Assembly: GCA_015179125.1 (NCBI GenBank)
Contig: WHVA01000158.1
Coordinates: 157,186-221,185 of the forward strand
Length of the DNA stretch: 64,000 nt
Source: Gautieria morchelliformis
Lineage: Eukaryota > Basidiomycota > Agaricomycetes > Gomphales > Gomphaceae
Reading direction: 5' to 3'
Shown here: positions 21,361-32,169 of the stretch, in pieces
Layout: every line of letters starts with the position of its first letter
Position numbering within the stretch: position 1 is the first letter of the stretch
The notes under the pieces: model-generated
Told to the model about the DNA's origin: nothing
Databases searched by the model: none
Seen by the model: the letters and a program-made list of their open reading frames with translations, nothing else
Made by a program: the position numbers and the translations under genes

Positions 21361-21849
21361 TGTTAGCAACTAGGGGCTATGGCAGGGAAGGTTCGGTAGA
21401 GTTCTTAGAAAGCTAGAATCAAATATACTCTCTCAGTGAATTTATTGTCACTGATGTATTAATACAATACCTAGAATCAAATACACTACATGATTTTCAG
21501 TCAACATGCTATGTAAATATGAAAGATACTACTCGCCTCTCTCAGTGAATTTATTGTCACTGAGAGAGGAGCACTATCCTGTCTCAGAAGGCATATACGT
21601 GCACCCGGCCCTTTAGCGCCCAAGGGCTCGCGCGTCGAAGTCATTTCAAACTCCGCTGGGTGCAGCCGCCTGTGAAAATAGAAATAACAGAATGGAATGG
21701 AGAGATAGGGAGTGACTAGAAAATTTCGAAAATAAGCAGAGAAATGGATGCATGGTACAAGAACAATGTGAGAAACAATTGGAAACACCACACAATAAAT
21801 TGAACATATTATGCTTGATTTTGGTGCAGGAGCATAAATGCACCCAACA
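21361..21849 (-). mobile_element. Copia solo LTR (489 bp)
   Basis: TG...CA repeat flanked by AGCAG on both sides (21356-21360, 21850-21854). It is nearly identical to the copia A LTR at 3838-4325. It is the product of LTR-LTR recombination after insertion into the TGTCAAG-family LTR. Confidence 0.95.
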
Positions 21850-22080
21850 AGCAGTGAATGATTGTTCGGCGAAATGCGAGGAAGGACGAACAGAGGTGTC
21901 ATAGAGGAGGACAGGTCGAGGTGGAGGGCGAAGCCGAGCGAACACTGGGAAGGAGTAGCGAAAGGGGAAATGGGGATAACAAGGTGCAGGAAATACACAG
22001 GTCATGACAATCCAATTTACCAGAACACCATTGGAAGAGGGTCGAGCAGAGGAGGTGGTAGACCCAGCGATGACTGCTAA

Positions 22081-22755
22081 GGAGGGTGTTTGGAATTACT
22101 ATAATATCAGATGTTTACTAATAAAAGTGATGTTCCCATAAAACTCCATCTTTAAATAGTGATATCTTTTCTGAAACTATTCTATTATTAAACAGCAATT
22201 CTGGGAAATAGTTCTCCATGTTACATGCTAAACAATTAAAGGTCATTTAATAGAATCCACTGTATATGATTTCCTTCTGTTTCTAGATATCTGTTAATAC
22301 TTTTGTTGGTACTCCATTTTTTAAAAACTAAACTGCAGTTCTTTCCATATAAAATATGTAAGATATTATTGGAGATTTTTCATGCTACAACCTTCCTAAT
22401 TAAGCAAACCCGCCCAGGTATTCTTAGTATGTTGAATCAAATAGAAATATCTTCTAGTTAACTCACCCATTCCGAGGTAACACATATGTATTTAAAGGTG
22501 TCAATGGCATACATGTGTATGAAATGTACTATCTAAGGGAGTATACCTTTTAAAATTCTTAAAGTTCTAACTCAACACAGTGTTTGATAATCTATTCAGC
22601 TCTTAAAAGATGCTTTGTTTCACAATGTACAAATAAGTTTTAAAAATTCCAAAAGTTTTAAAATCTAAATTATGTTTAAAATAGATTTCAAGTATTTAAA
22701 TGATCTTAAGGAGATATTAGAGTTTGATACTTCTTATAGTTTCCGAACAACCTCC
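22081..22755. mobile_element. Tourist-like (PIF/Harbinger-type) MITE, copy 1 (675 bp)
   Basis: Imperfect terminal inverted repeats (GGAGGGTGTTTGGAA and GGAGGTTGTTCGGAA) are flanked by TAA on both sides (22078-22080, 22756-22758), the 3-base duplication typical of PIF/Harbinger. It is AT-rich and non-coding. A second 675-bp copy lies inverted at 45772-46446. Confidence 0.85.
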
Positions 22756-22927
22756 TAAGTCAGTCCAAAGATGTCGATCGTGCGTTTGACGGTGTAGCTA
22801 TGGTAATTGGTGCGAACAGCGAGAGTCAGTTGCCGAACACGACAATGGCGATCGGAACGAACATGGAAATGGGGTGAGAAATGGCAGGACAGAGCACCTG
22901 AGTATGAGAAATAAATGCGTCATGACA

Positions 22928-23162
22928 GTTACCTGCTATGCCTGCATGGAAAACTTCTCACCCTCTACCACAATCGTGTAGACTAAATACTATTACTTAT
23001 GCTGTAAAATGTTATCTACTAGTAATGTATACCTCTCTTAGCTACTATAGTGTATTAAGACCTACTGCGATGAAACTACAAGCCCAGATGTCGAACAACA
23101 CCTCGACCAGTGGTGGTTGGGGACGAGGTTACCCTATCTCTCGAGCGACCACGACTGCGAGC
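22928..23162. other. Short intergenic stretch
   Basis: Flank of the LTR fossil; no gene or repeat recognised. Confidence 0.3.
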
Positions 23163-23751
23163 CTAGAGTAACCCAAACATTATATATTGGGGAACCGAGT
23201 CCATAAAAGGATAGGTCCTATGCTGCACACAGAAAGACAAAAACTCAGCTTTATACTTGGAGTTTGCTATGTCAGGCATAGTGCCAATGAAGTTGGAAGG
23301 GAGGGTCTTGTATGCTTTAGCGGTCTCAAGTCCCACCTGTTCCCATATATGTGGCACTAGGCAATATCTGGGGTCAGCGGGGTCAATGGTCTTGAAGTGG
23401 CCCAATCCTGTCCAGTGCTCTTTTGATATTTTCAAAAAAAGGATCCATGATGTTGTGTAGAAAGGAATCCGACAGACTGAGTGACTTGAGGGGCAAAAGC
23501 CATGACAATCGGTTGACTCCATAGTGCATTCCAAGCCTGTCATGACAAGTCAGTTCAGCAGACAAGATCTGGGTGAGCTGTGGGATATGGACATTGTGTG
23601 TGCTGACAGGCAAGTTGTTTGGGTCCCACCCATCGTCCCTGCGCTGTCCTGGTCGTCGTAGCGCCTGTAATGTGGAATAGTAGATGGAGCTTGCTTTCTT
23701 CCCTGGCCGTTGGAACTTATCACATTCGCCTCGGATCAGACGCAAACGCAA
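23163..23751 (-). pseudogene. Tnp2/Plavaka-type (CACTA-like) transposase fragment
   Basis: Two overlapping minus-strand frames (23383-23751 and 23163-23543) read as the central part of the Tnp2-type transposase common in Agaricomycetes. Blocks such as SLSDSFLHNIMDPFFENI (family form: SFP-D-MHL--EN), YCLVPHIWEQVGLETAKAY and LPSNFIGTMPDI line up in order. The first frame gives way to the second near 23400-23450, so there is at least one frame change. Both ends are missing; no inverted repeats were found nearby. It is a dead piece of a DNA transposon. Confidence 0.65.
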
Positions 23752-23993
23752 GGGTAATATGCCGCAGGCCAGCGTACAGTCGCCGCCGAATTCTTGGGGT
23801 TATGGTTCCGACCGCCTGAGTTCCCCATTTCACACTCTCAAACACCATCCGCTTGAGCCTCGTCCACGGCGTTTCCTCCCTCTCTATTCGTCCAGCTGCT
23901 GCTCTCTTCTCTGTTTTCGTTGTTTGCTATCTCGTTATCGTCGCACGTCCTTGTTTCGCTTATTGCATTTGAAAAAGTTATAAGAGAGGAAGA

Positions 23994-24995
23994 TGGCTTC
24001 TCGCACGGAGTCTAGTGGGTGGTCGTATGTGGGGAGTGGGTCCATATGGCAAGAGATCAATTCACCCTTGCCGCGGCGTAGCGTTGGCCACGACGACCCA
24101 ACCTGGCGCGGTTGGCACGAAGGCGCGTGGAATCCAAGCGTGCCGGGACGTCGGGGAACGATATGTTAAGAAATGCATGAAATGCCACCGAACATAATCA
24201 CGAATATAAACGTGTAGACCGGCGACCGATCTCCGTCCCCTCCCACTTGCAGCCACCCGATTCTGACTCAAACACTCTTTATATGGGCAACCTCGAGCCG
24301 TGGATGGATCACGAATACGCCAGTCAAGTCGTTCGCCTGATGGGTTGGGATCGTTCCCCTACAGCCAGCATCAATCAGAACAGCTCAGTTACGATCCAAA
24401 TTCCACCACCCCCTCCTGACGCTATGCCACAGCCCAACAACGCCGGGTGTTGTCTGCTCACCTTCCCGAGCGCAGCACATGCGGCCAGTGTACTCGCGTC
24501 TTTGCATTCTGGTAATAACAAGGATCCTGCCTCTGCTCCTGTCCTGATGCCCAATTCGTCGAGGCCATTCAACCTCGAGTGGGCTAGCCCCTCGCACTTT
24601 CCCCCTGCAAGCACATGGGCAGTGTTTGGAGGGTCCTCCCAGAACGCACCCATCTTCAGCGGTGCCGCCATCCAACCTGGGTCTGCGATTCCTAGTCAAG
24701 GGCCGGAACGCGAATTCTCCATTTTTGTCGGCGATCTCGCCACCGAAACGTCCAACTCGGATCTGGTAGCGATCTTTAAGAATCCGACCCTGGGACTTCA
24801 AAACGATAGGTAGGTGGTAATTTGCATGATGTGCCTAAATGCTGTACATCTAACTCGCCCTCAGGGAGCCTAAATTCATACTCCCATTCTATAGCTGTAA
24901 ATCCGCAAAGATCATGGTAGACCCTGCGACGGTTGTCAGTAGAGGCTATGGCTTTGCTTTCAGTGTCAGACATGGGTGGAACTTGCTGATAATAT
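23994..24995 (+). pseudogene. RRM RNA-binding protein fragment (Nam8/Ngr1-like)
   Basis: Exon 24250-24812 carries RRM1 (NTLYMGNLEPWMD, RNP2) and the start of RRM2 (FSIFVGDLATE, RNP2; FKNPTLGLQNDR). A GT-AG intron (24812-24866) joins exactly in frame (NDR|EPKF) to an exon with FYSCKSAKIMVDPAT and RNP1 SRGYGFAF. This order is that of the three-RRM Nam8/Ngr1 family, which acts in splicing and mRNA decay. The third RRM and C-terminus are missing: after RNP1 the reading runs into other sequence and stops by about 25010. The first exon is uncertain: an ATG at 23994 opens a 57-codon Trp/Gly-rich frame. The RRM exon itself begins after an AG at 24249. A functional protein is unlikely. Confidence 0.7.
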
Positions 24996-25045
24996 ATTTC
25001 AGAACCTGAAACCGCGGCAAAAATAAATAGATACTTTGGTCTCGG

Positions 25046-26740
25046 CTCTCGCGGAGGCGCATGGGAGATATTTCGGGATTTGATATCCAAGCTAACAACT
25101 TTGTCTAGTGTCGTTTCCCAACTAAGTTTTATCTTCGGAGCCTTAAGATCCCAGCCCGGAGGATATTGGTTCGCATTAGTCTGTTTGGGGAAATCCGCGT
25201 TCGATAGTCTCTCACATGATTCTATTTGGAGTCACAGTTCGTCCTTGACTACTGTCATCATCGAGTGCTTCGAGCTCACCTTATTCCAGCTTCATTCTTC
25301 TGGGATTCCAACCCGCCCTACCGTCGAATGCGCTCCTTGGTGGACATGGTCACTGCCACAAATCACCGAGTAGAGATTATCACTGACGGCCTTAAGGGTT
25401 ATATACAGCGAGGTACGCCTCCATCACCGCCTCTGTTTCCACCCGCTCATTTCTCTCAGAGTGGGCGAAGGCGCGCGTTCTCCTTGGCGACACCTCGGTC
25501 GAGAATCCGGACCCCCTCTTGGGGTTGCAGAGGTCCAGTTTTCTCTCATTCATTGATGATTTTACAGAGGACTTCCCTCTCGTGAGCCTTCAGGTAGTTC
25601 ATCATTGTGAATATGATCTAAAGACTGTCTCAGATCTTTTATGCCTTCCAAGTCTATCTCTCCCCTCAAAATTTCTCTGACCTCCATCGCTCTAATTCAG
25701 AAAGATTCTTCATCGTTGACGTGGACATTTTATCGTATACTCAGGGAGGAAAACTCGTTCCGACAGCGCCTGGAAGAGATGAAGATGGTTTCTGAGCTTG
25801 GAAAGATCCAGAACACACTCGAGGACGGAGAACTGCATTACCCTAAAGACGTGCTCAAGCATTCGCCAGGAATGGAAATCAGATTTCAGCAAGTGCCATT
25901 GCGCTATTTTGCATGATGCATCAAGTACTCACCAGCCTTCTGACCATGTTTCCTTGCACAGAAATGTCTCCTTCGCATACCCTGAGAGCGAGAGCGTTAT
26001 CACAGATGTGTCTTTCACCATTGGAAAGGGTCAAGCTGTGGTGATAGTAGGGATCAACGGGAGTGGAAAATCAATGCTTCTCAAGTTGTTTAATCGACTA
26101 TATGATCCAATTTCAGGGGGTATTTCGATCGATGGTACCTCCCTTAGTTCCTTTGTCGCCTCTGATGTGCGGCGATCGATGGCCATGCTCTACCAGACTT
26201 ACACCCATTACCCGCTTTCCATCCGAGAAAACATATCTCTGGGACTCCCCGATGCACCTTACGAATCGGCACCAGGAGAAGCAGAAAAAAACCAACGTTC
26301 TGTGGATGATTGGTTAAAGAAGCTGCGCGGCTGGGGGGTTCAACTGAAATCATTGAGAAGCAACGCAATGGCTTTGACACGGGTCTTCTGCCGACAGTGT
26401 ATTCATTTTCAGCATCACCAGTTGAACGTGGAAGTCAAGCATTCCAAGACAAGATGAAGGACGTAACTAAAGGAGCGGAGGTGTCTTTGGGACAATGGCA
26501 AAGACTCGCTTTGTGAGGAAGCACATGCTCCCCTTCCCCTGCCTTCTATCTTTAATGTCTTCACTCTGCCTAGGTCTCGATTATTTTATCGCGCTGCAGC
26601 AAGTTGGTCGCCGTTGACGAGCCCAGCGCCTCATTAGATCCCAAGATGGAGTATGAACTCTTTGAGAGTTTGAGAGCCGTGACCACCGAGCAGGGTAAAA
26701 CAATGGTAACTGTTATTCTAGCGACAAGAAGCTGCTTCGA
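25046..26740 (+). pseudogene. ABC-type ATPase of the Agaricomycete single-domain family, degraded
   Basis: From about 25046 the text reads SKLTTLSSVVSQLSFIFGAL and TNHRVEIITDGLKGYIQR, the N-terminal region of a family of fungal P-loop ATPases. The nucleotide-binding domain follows at about 25960: FAYPESESVI, Walker A GINGSGKS (26053-26076), Q-loop MLYQTY and SIRENISLGLPD. A signature-like GAEVSLGQWQRLAL lies at 26473-26514. Then come an intron (about 26514-26574) and Walker B KLVAVDEPSASLDPKMEYELF. The frame changes near 26310 and after the last intron, and the N-terminal part is spread over several frames. It is probably a pseudogene. It starts where the RRM fragment ends, so the two were joined by a rearrangement. 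Confidence 0.65.
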
Positions 26741-26832
26741 TTCAAACTCTGAGCTCTGCATCATTTAGATTGTTCCTGCTTGTGACCGTGAGTCTGTCAC
26801 ACCGCCTGTAGCTTGGCGGTAATGGCACGACA

Positions 26833-27192
26833 TGTGAGAGGAGAACGCGTAAGCCAGAGGCAAACCGCGTCACCCCGTGTCACCCCATTGTGACTCAAAT
26901 ATGCGCCGCAGTCTCATTGTTCCACTCATCTATTGTTCTACGTGCCTATTGTAGTCTAGTTCCCATTGTTCTTCTATACTATATATTAGGTAGCTAGAAG
27001 CCACTCTTCCCTCAGTACTTTGCACTCGTGCAACTACTGAGGTAAGATATTCGGCATATTTCTCATGATCACTTTACTTATACGCATGTATAGATTATTC
27101 CCATAGGTAAATTTATATTAGTACTTTGCACTCGCGCAACTACTGAGATTATTCCCATAGATATATATATATATTTATAACCAAGTCTTACA
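26833..27192. mobile_element. Solo LTR (360 bp) with CGACA duplication
   Basis: TGTGAGAGG...CTTACA is flanked by CGACA at 26828-26832 and 27193-27197. The paralogous site near 37660 (ACGACAATGTACA) is empty, which confirms the insertion. It holds a direct repeat of AGTACTTTGCACTCG (about 27018 and 27120). No sister copy is in the window, so its family is unknown. Confidence 0.85.
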
Positions 27193-27819
27193 CGACATTT
27201 TACAGAGGATCAAGCCAACTCGTACTCCATGGCATAGCTACGTCATCTATAGCTAATCTATGGGTTTCATGTATGACGGCTCTATCGTGGGCGGGAGATT
27301 GGATACTCAAACGGTGCGACTTCAGTTTAGAAACCTCGCGTCATGCTATGAAATTCCACCAACGAATAAGGCTGTTGCTACTGTGGCTCGCAAAGCGTTA
27401 TGCTTGCTTGTATTTTGAGAAAAACGAGCAGCGTGCTAGAGGGCGTGCTAGAGACGCCGACGATCGACGCAAAATGCTCAAATCTGGCTTTCTGGACTTA
27501 GCTCAAACTAGTAACTCGTTTGAGAATATGTCCAGTGAGAGCTCAGGGCGCTCGTATCGGCGCATGCGGCGGCATGTTCATGTTACTGTGGGCTCCAGGG
27601 GACCTAGGCTATTGCCGGTACAAAACGGTTACTAATTGTTCTGGGGACTACCGGTGCCACAATACTCTGGGAAACGAGTCGAAGATTGACATCGCATCAT
27701 GAATTTTCTGTCTTCCGTTGATCCCGATACCATAGGAACACCGCGCTGTTTCATTTTTCTCCACTCCTCGCACGCGCCTCGGCGCGTACATCCGCTCCCC
27801 ATACAATGCACTAGCGACA

Positions 27820-29682
27820 ATGGCTTCCCTCTCCTCTGATTCGTCGATAAGCAAGTTTCATACACACTGACAGTTCCTGCATGCCAAAGTAAGTCGCATA
27901 ATCTGCCGCGGGGTTTGATGGCGGCAGCTGACCCTATATGTTCTACGCCCCAGAGTATCTTTTCTCCAGCCTCTGATATCTCCCCTTGCTCCCGACGTCT
28001 CATCCAATAACCCTGGACACATCACTCCCATCGCTCGCGCTCCTACCCCACGATCATCAGGCTACAATGGCCAGCCCACCTTCGCAGGACCGCCCACCCC
28101 GTCAGGCAAATGCTGTGAGCTACAAATTTTCCGTTAAACCATTGTTTTCCTTCCCTCTATTTCTTCACTGGCCGTTTTCCTATATAACTGTTGGCGATGA
28201 TGGACACGCGTGGCGAAAGACGGCAGTGACGCCATTGGCCTACAGGAAGGCTAACTAGTCCATCGTGTTTATAATGGTTTCCTTCGACATCCCTTCTTCT
28301 TCTACTCTCGTCATACTCTGTGGAACGGTCTTGTCATATACGTGTTCTCAGCCTATTGATCCCCATAGATCACGGCACTACCGCGTCTCGAAGACGCGAA
28401 TTCTCCCCCCAGTCAAACTGTCCGAGTTGGTGCGATGCCATTTTGCCTATGCAGTCATGGAAGGGTGTGCTCAACACACCGTCATCACAGCACCGTATCC
28501 GCCAGATTTCGTCCATCACGATGGTCGCTGGTTCATCAACCCGAACTACTGTGTGCAAGCGAAATCTTCTATGGCGACCCCGTACGTACTACCCTCTCAG
28601 CCACCACCAGAGAGCATTTGATGAACTGGAAGAACGAAACGGTAAACAAGCTACAATGTTGTCGTGCTAGTCACTCATCGTGTCCACAAGCCCAACCTCT
28701 AAGAGCAAAGCCGGACTTGGATCTGAACATACTGTCAAGCGGATCAGACCATGCAGATCGCCATCCTCTCCATTTCCTGATCGACACAGTGATCTGCGCG
28801 ATCCTTGGCTCACCACACAAGCGGCTAACGGAGATAGAGATCATGATTGCTATTAAAAGAAGGTTCGCGTATTATGCCAATCCCCATCATGACCAAGGAT
28901 TCTGGGTGAGTTGTGTCCTCTTCGATAGCTTTGCAAATCCTACATCGCTTTGTGGGATGCATAATTGTTTTCGTGTTTTCGTGGCGTAACTCGTAGTTCT
29001 TTCATGTTGACTTGTTGATTTGTGCAGGAACATCTACGCGACTTGTTGGAAGGCCATCCATGGCTGACTTTGATGCCCCGGCATGCAACGGATAACAACC
29101 CCTGTCAGGGGTGTGTTCCACGTGTGGTGTTTGCAATTAGTGGCATTCTAACCTCTGTGCACAGGATGGGGACTGGTGGTGGACAGTCGCGCCTAGTAGC
29201 AGGTCGTGTAAGTTCGACTACAAATCCAGGCCTAAATTCAAAACGGCGAAGAAAACGAGGTCGATACGGGCCGACAGTGACCCAGAGGATGTATGGGCGG
29301 GTGCATCAACGCCATCACCTAGCGGAGACGATGCTGAAGGAGGCGGTCGTAAGTTAGACTACAAATCCAGGCCTAAGTTCCGAAGAGCCAAGAAGACCAA
29401 GTCGATACGGGCCGACCGTGACTCAGAGGATGTATGGGCGGATGCATCAACGCCATCACCTAGCGGAGATGATGTTGAAGGACACGATCGTAAGTCAACA
29501 GTCATGGCCGTGGCCGCGAGGCTAAACGGTGCTATGCGTGAACAGCTGGAAGGCCAAAGGCAGAGCATCGACCACGACGAGCTCGCCGCCGCAGGATGGC
29601 AGAGCCCGGAATCGACTCCTGAAATTGGGAGGGTACTGGTCCCGGCACCAGCTACCCTCACCAAAACAAACATCACTATGCC
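27820..29682 (+). pseudogene. Forkhead-like winged-helix gene, copy A (interrupted)
   Basis: This is the paralogue of the gene at 38315. The readable core is LIDTVICAILGSPHKRLTE then IAIKRRFAYYANP (28768-28890), an intron (about 28912-29028), HLRDLLEGHPWLTL, and after another intron DGDWWWTVAPS. This order (two helices, FxYY, helix 3, GxxWTV-P wing) resembles the forkhead domain of fungal regulators. The N-terminus differs from copy B by an inserted stretch of about 45 bases near 27855 that brings an early stop. The second intron's boundaries do not keep frame as well as in copy B. An in-frame 47-codon tandem duplication follows, and copia C sits in the last codons. It is probably not functional as it stands. 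Confidence 0.45.
29211..29492 (+). repeat. 141-bp tandem duplication inside the coding region
   Basis: Two units start at 29211 and 29352 (and the first bases recur at 29493). The unit is 47 codons, in frame, and gives DYKSRPKF...TRSIRADSD-like and STPSPSGDD blocks twice. Copy B has only one unit. Confidence 0.9.
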
Positions 29683-29903
29683 TGTGGAACGAAGGAGATA
29701 TAATAATCTGATATTCTACGATCTGTACAAGATCATCTGTCCTTATATACTAATTATGATGTTCCTATATTACCAATCTCTTCGAGCTGCTGTGCCGATG
29801 CGATGCCGGTGCACCAGCAACCCGGGGTTGAGAGCGATCTCGAACCTCCGGCTAAGTGCGTGCCGGCTCTGCCTTGGCGGTGTCATCGTCCCGATTACTA
29901 ACA
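29683..29903 (-). repeat. 3' LTR of copia C (221 bp)
   Basis: TGTGGAACGAAGG...GATTACTAACA; next to a minus-strand polypurine tract CTGAGGGGGAG (29904-29914). Confidence 0.95.
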
Positions 29904-31399
29904 CTCCCCCTCAGCGAGAAGTCCCTTCGACAAAATCCTAATTTCCCTAATAGATACCTGTGTTGATGTAAATCCAATCCCTTTGTAAATATGTCCGCTA
30001 TGTTCTCCTTCGTCGGTACGTACGTAAGTGATGCCTCGTGAGAGGCCACTTTCTCACGGATGAAATGATATGCGACATTGATGTGTTTGGTACGCGCATG
30101 ATACATTGCATCATGCGATAGTGTAATGGCGCCTAGATTGTCTGATCGAAGTGACGTGGGCTGGGTTTGATCGATTCCAAGTTCCTCAATGAAACGCCTC
30201 AGCCAGATTAATTGCTTGGCGCCCTCGGTAAGTGCCATGTATTCGGCCTCCGTGGTAGATAGCGCAATCGTTCGCTGCTTCTTCGAGCTCCATGCGATAG
30301 CTCCCCCTCCTAGTATAGCTACATAGCCACTAATAGATAGTGCGTCGTTTCTATTAGCATAATCTGAGTCAATGAATATTTCGAGGTTGAGACCAGCGTC
30401 TCGTCGGAAGGTTATGCCGTCGTCACGTGACCCCTTGAGGTACCTGAGCGCGTGCTTGATCGCCGTCCAGTGCTCGGTTCCATAAGTAGTAGTGAATTGG
30501 CTCAGATGTTGTACGGTAAAGGCCAAATCAGGTCGCGTGCTGAGTGCTGCATACATTAATGATCCGATCACTTTAGCATAGGGTACTTTGGCAGTTGGAC
30601 CTGTTGAGTCCATGGGTGTCGTGAGTTTGATCATTTTATGCAGAGGTGTAGATATGGAATGTGCTGTTGTCATGTTGAATCGATCGAGTATGATGTCGAT
30701 GTAATGCCCTTGTGACATGATCAGTGTTCCCTCATCCTTATTCCTCTCAACTCTAATTCCCAATATTTTCTTCATTTCTCCTAAATCTGTTAAAGGGAAT
30801 TTCCCATGAAGCTCCCCCTTGAGCTTAATCATCCCTCCTTTGGAGTCAGCAAATAGTCCAAAGTCGTCCACATATACTGATATGACTTCGATTGAGTCCT
30901 TATCTTGTCTGATGTAGATGCATTCATCGGCTGTGCTTTGATGGAAGCCGAGATCGAGTAGGAATTTGCGTAAGCGCTGATGCCAAGCTCGCCCCGATTG
31001 TTTGAGTCCGTAGAGCGCTCTGTATATTCTTAGAACGCGTCCAGATCCATCATCAAAACCGTCGGGCTGGCGCATGTAGATCTCCTCATCTATGGTTGAA
31101 TTGAGGTAGGCGCCTTTGACATCCACCATTTCGATTTCCCAATCGAGTGTGTTTGCGATCGCTAATAGAACACGTAGTGAATCGAATTTGACCACGGGTG
31201 AGGGTATCTCGTAGTAATCCATCCCTGGCCTCTGTGTGAATCCTTGAGCCACAACCCTTGCTTTAGCCTTATCGAATTGTCCGTCCGGTTGTGTTTTGAC
31301 AGCGTATACCCATCGGCAACCGATAGCTACTCGTCCGGGTGGTAGTTCTGTTAATTCCCATGTTCCTAATGTCTTGTGTTGATCCATCTCAATTTCCAT
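29852..31399 (-). CDS. copia C reverse transcriptase-RNase H (fossil)
   Basis: 515 residues. RVT_2 domain: GCRWVYAVKTQPDG, KARVVAQGFTQ, VDVKGAYLNS, ALYGLKQSGRAW, catalytic YVDDF near 180. RNase H: IFIDSDYANR, TTEAEYMAL, LRSDNLGAI and ARTKHINVAYHFIRE near the end. It reads into the 3' LTR for its last residues. The enzyme makes cDNA in the particle. Confidence 0.9.
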   Translation of the reverse strand: MEIEMDQHKTLGTWELTELPPGRVAIGCRWVYAVKTQPDGQFDKAKARVVAQGFTQRPGMDYYEIPSPVVKFDSLRVLLAIANTLDWEIEMVDVKGAYLNSTIDEEIYMRQPDGFDDGSGRVLRIYRALYGLKQSGRAWHQRLRKFLLDLGFHQSTADECIYIRQDKDSIEVISVYVDDFGLFADSKGGMIKLKGELHGKFPLTDLGEMKKILGIRVERNKDEGTLIMSQGHYIDIILDRFNMTTAHSISTPLHKMIKLTTPMDSTGPTAKVPYAKVIGSLMYAALSTRPDLAFTVQHLSQFTTTYGTEHWTAIKHALRYLKGSRDDGITFRRDAGLNLEIFIDSDYANRNDALSISGYVAILGGGAIAWSSKKQRTIALSTTEAEYMALTEGAKQLIWLRRFIEELGIDQTQPTSLRSDNLGAITLSHDAMYHARTKHINVAYHFIREKVASHEASLTYVPTKENIADIFTKGLDLHQHRYLLGKLGFCRRDFSLRGSVSNRDDDTAKAEPART

Positions 31400-32169
31400 T
31401 GCTTTCTCCCAGATTGGCGATCATCACGTGATACCGCCGCTCTGTAATTCTCAGGTTCAGTGACGATTTCTCTCGTTATGTAAACCTGCTCGGTGCGTCC
31501 TGAATTATTCAGTTTCCGGTAATCCGGTCTTTGAGTGATACGCGCGCTCCGTCGGATCTCTGGAGCTGGTGCTTGTTCAGGTGGATCAGGAACGGGCGTT
31601 GTCTGGGGTGATGATGTCTGTGGGGTAGATGTGATCGGGTCCGGCACATGCTCACGCGATGAGTGCTCCCCCTCGAGCGGTGCCGTGTCGTCATCGTCGT
31701 TATCTGGGATAGGGTAGAGTTTGTTGTCGTTTTCGTCGAATGTAATATTTCTTGAAATTTGAACATGTTTTGAGGCTTTATTGTAATACCTCCAGGCTTT
31801 TGCATGTTCTGCTACTCCGACGAATATATGCTCTTCTGCCTTTGGATCAAGTTTGGCTCGGCGTTGATCCGGCACCATAACCCAACAATTTGTCCCGAAT
31901 TCCTCTAGACGTGCTATGTTCGGCTTCTTGCCGAATAGTGCCTGGAACGGTGTTGCGTCATCTCCAAGCGCTCGCGTGGGTGATCGATTTTTGATATAAC
32001 ACGCGTAAGCCACGGCCTCGGGCCAGAGTATTTTTGGCAGGTTCTTGGCAAATATCATTGCACGTGCGTGCTCGAGTAAGGTCCGGTCCGGTTGAGTCGT
32101 TCGGCGATTCCATTCTGGGCTGGGGAGTATGGAGCTGTGGTCTCCATGGTAATGCCATATTTTGCACAA
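31366..32169 (-). pseudogene. copia C integrase end and linker (fossil)
   Basis: The reading covers the C-terminal part of copia integrase (MIFAKNLPKILWPEAVAYACYI, TPFQALFGKKPN, KASKHVQISRNITF) and the Ser/Pro-rich linker before RT. It is a fossil part, collinear with 61150-61600 of copia D. Confidence 0.75.

Larger units (their letters stand above)
19791..22927 (+). mobile_element. LTR retrotransposon fossil (TGTCAAG family) with three nested insertions
   Basis: The 5' LTR runs from TGTCAAGATTGG (19791) to ...GTCATGACA (22009). About 70 bases of internal sequence follow. After the MITE at 22081-22755, a second, partial LTR ends again in GTCATGACA (22927). The flanks ATTAC/GTTAC (19786-19790, 22928-22932) look like a TSD with one change. 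The LTR matches the solo LTR at 43199-44180 in inverse orientation. It is a broken, old element; its family cannot be told without coding sequence. Confidence 0.75.
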
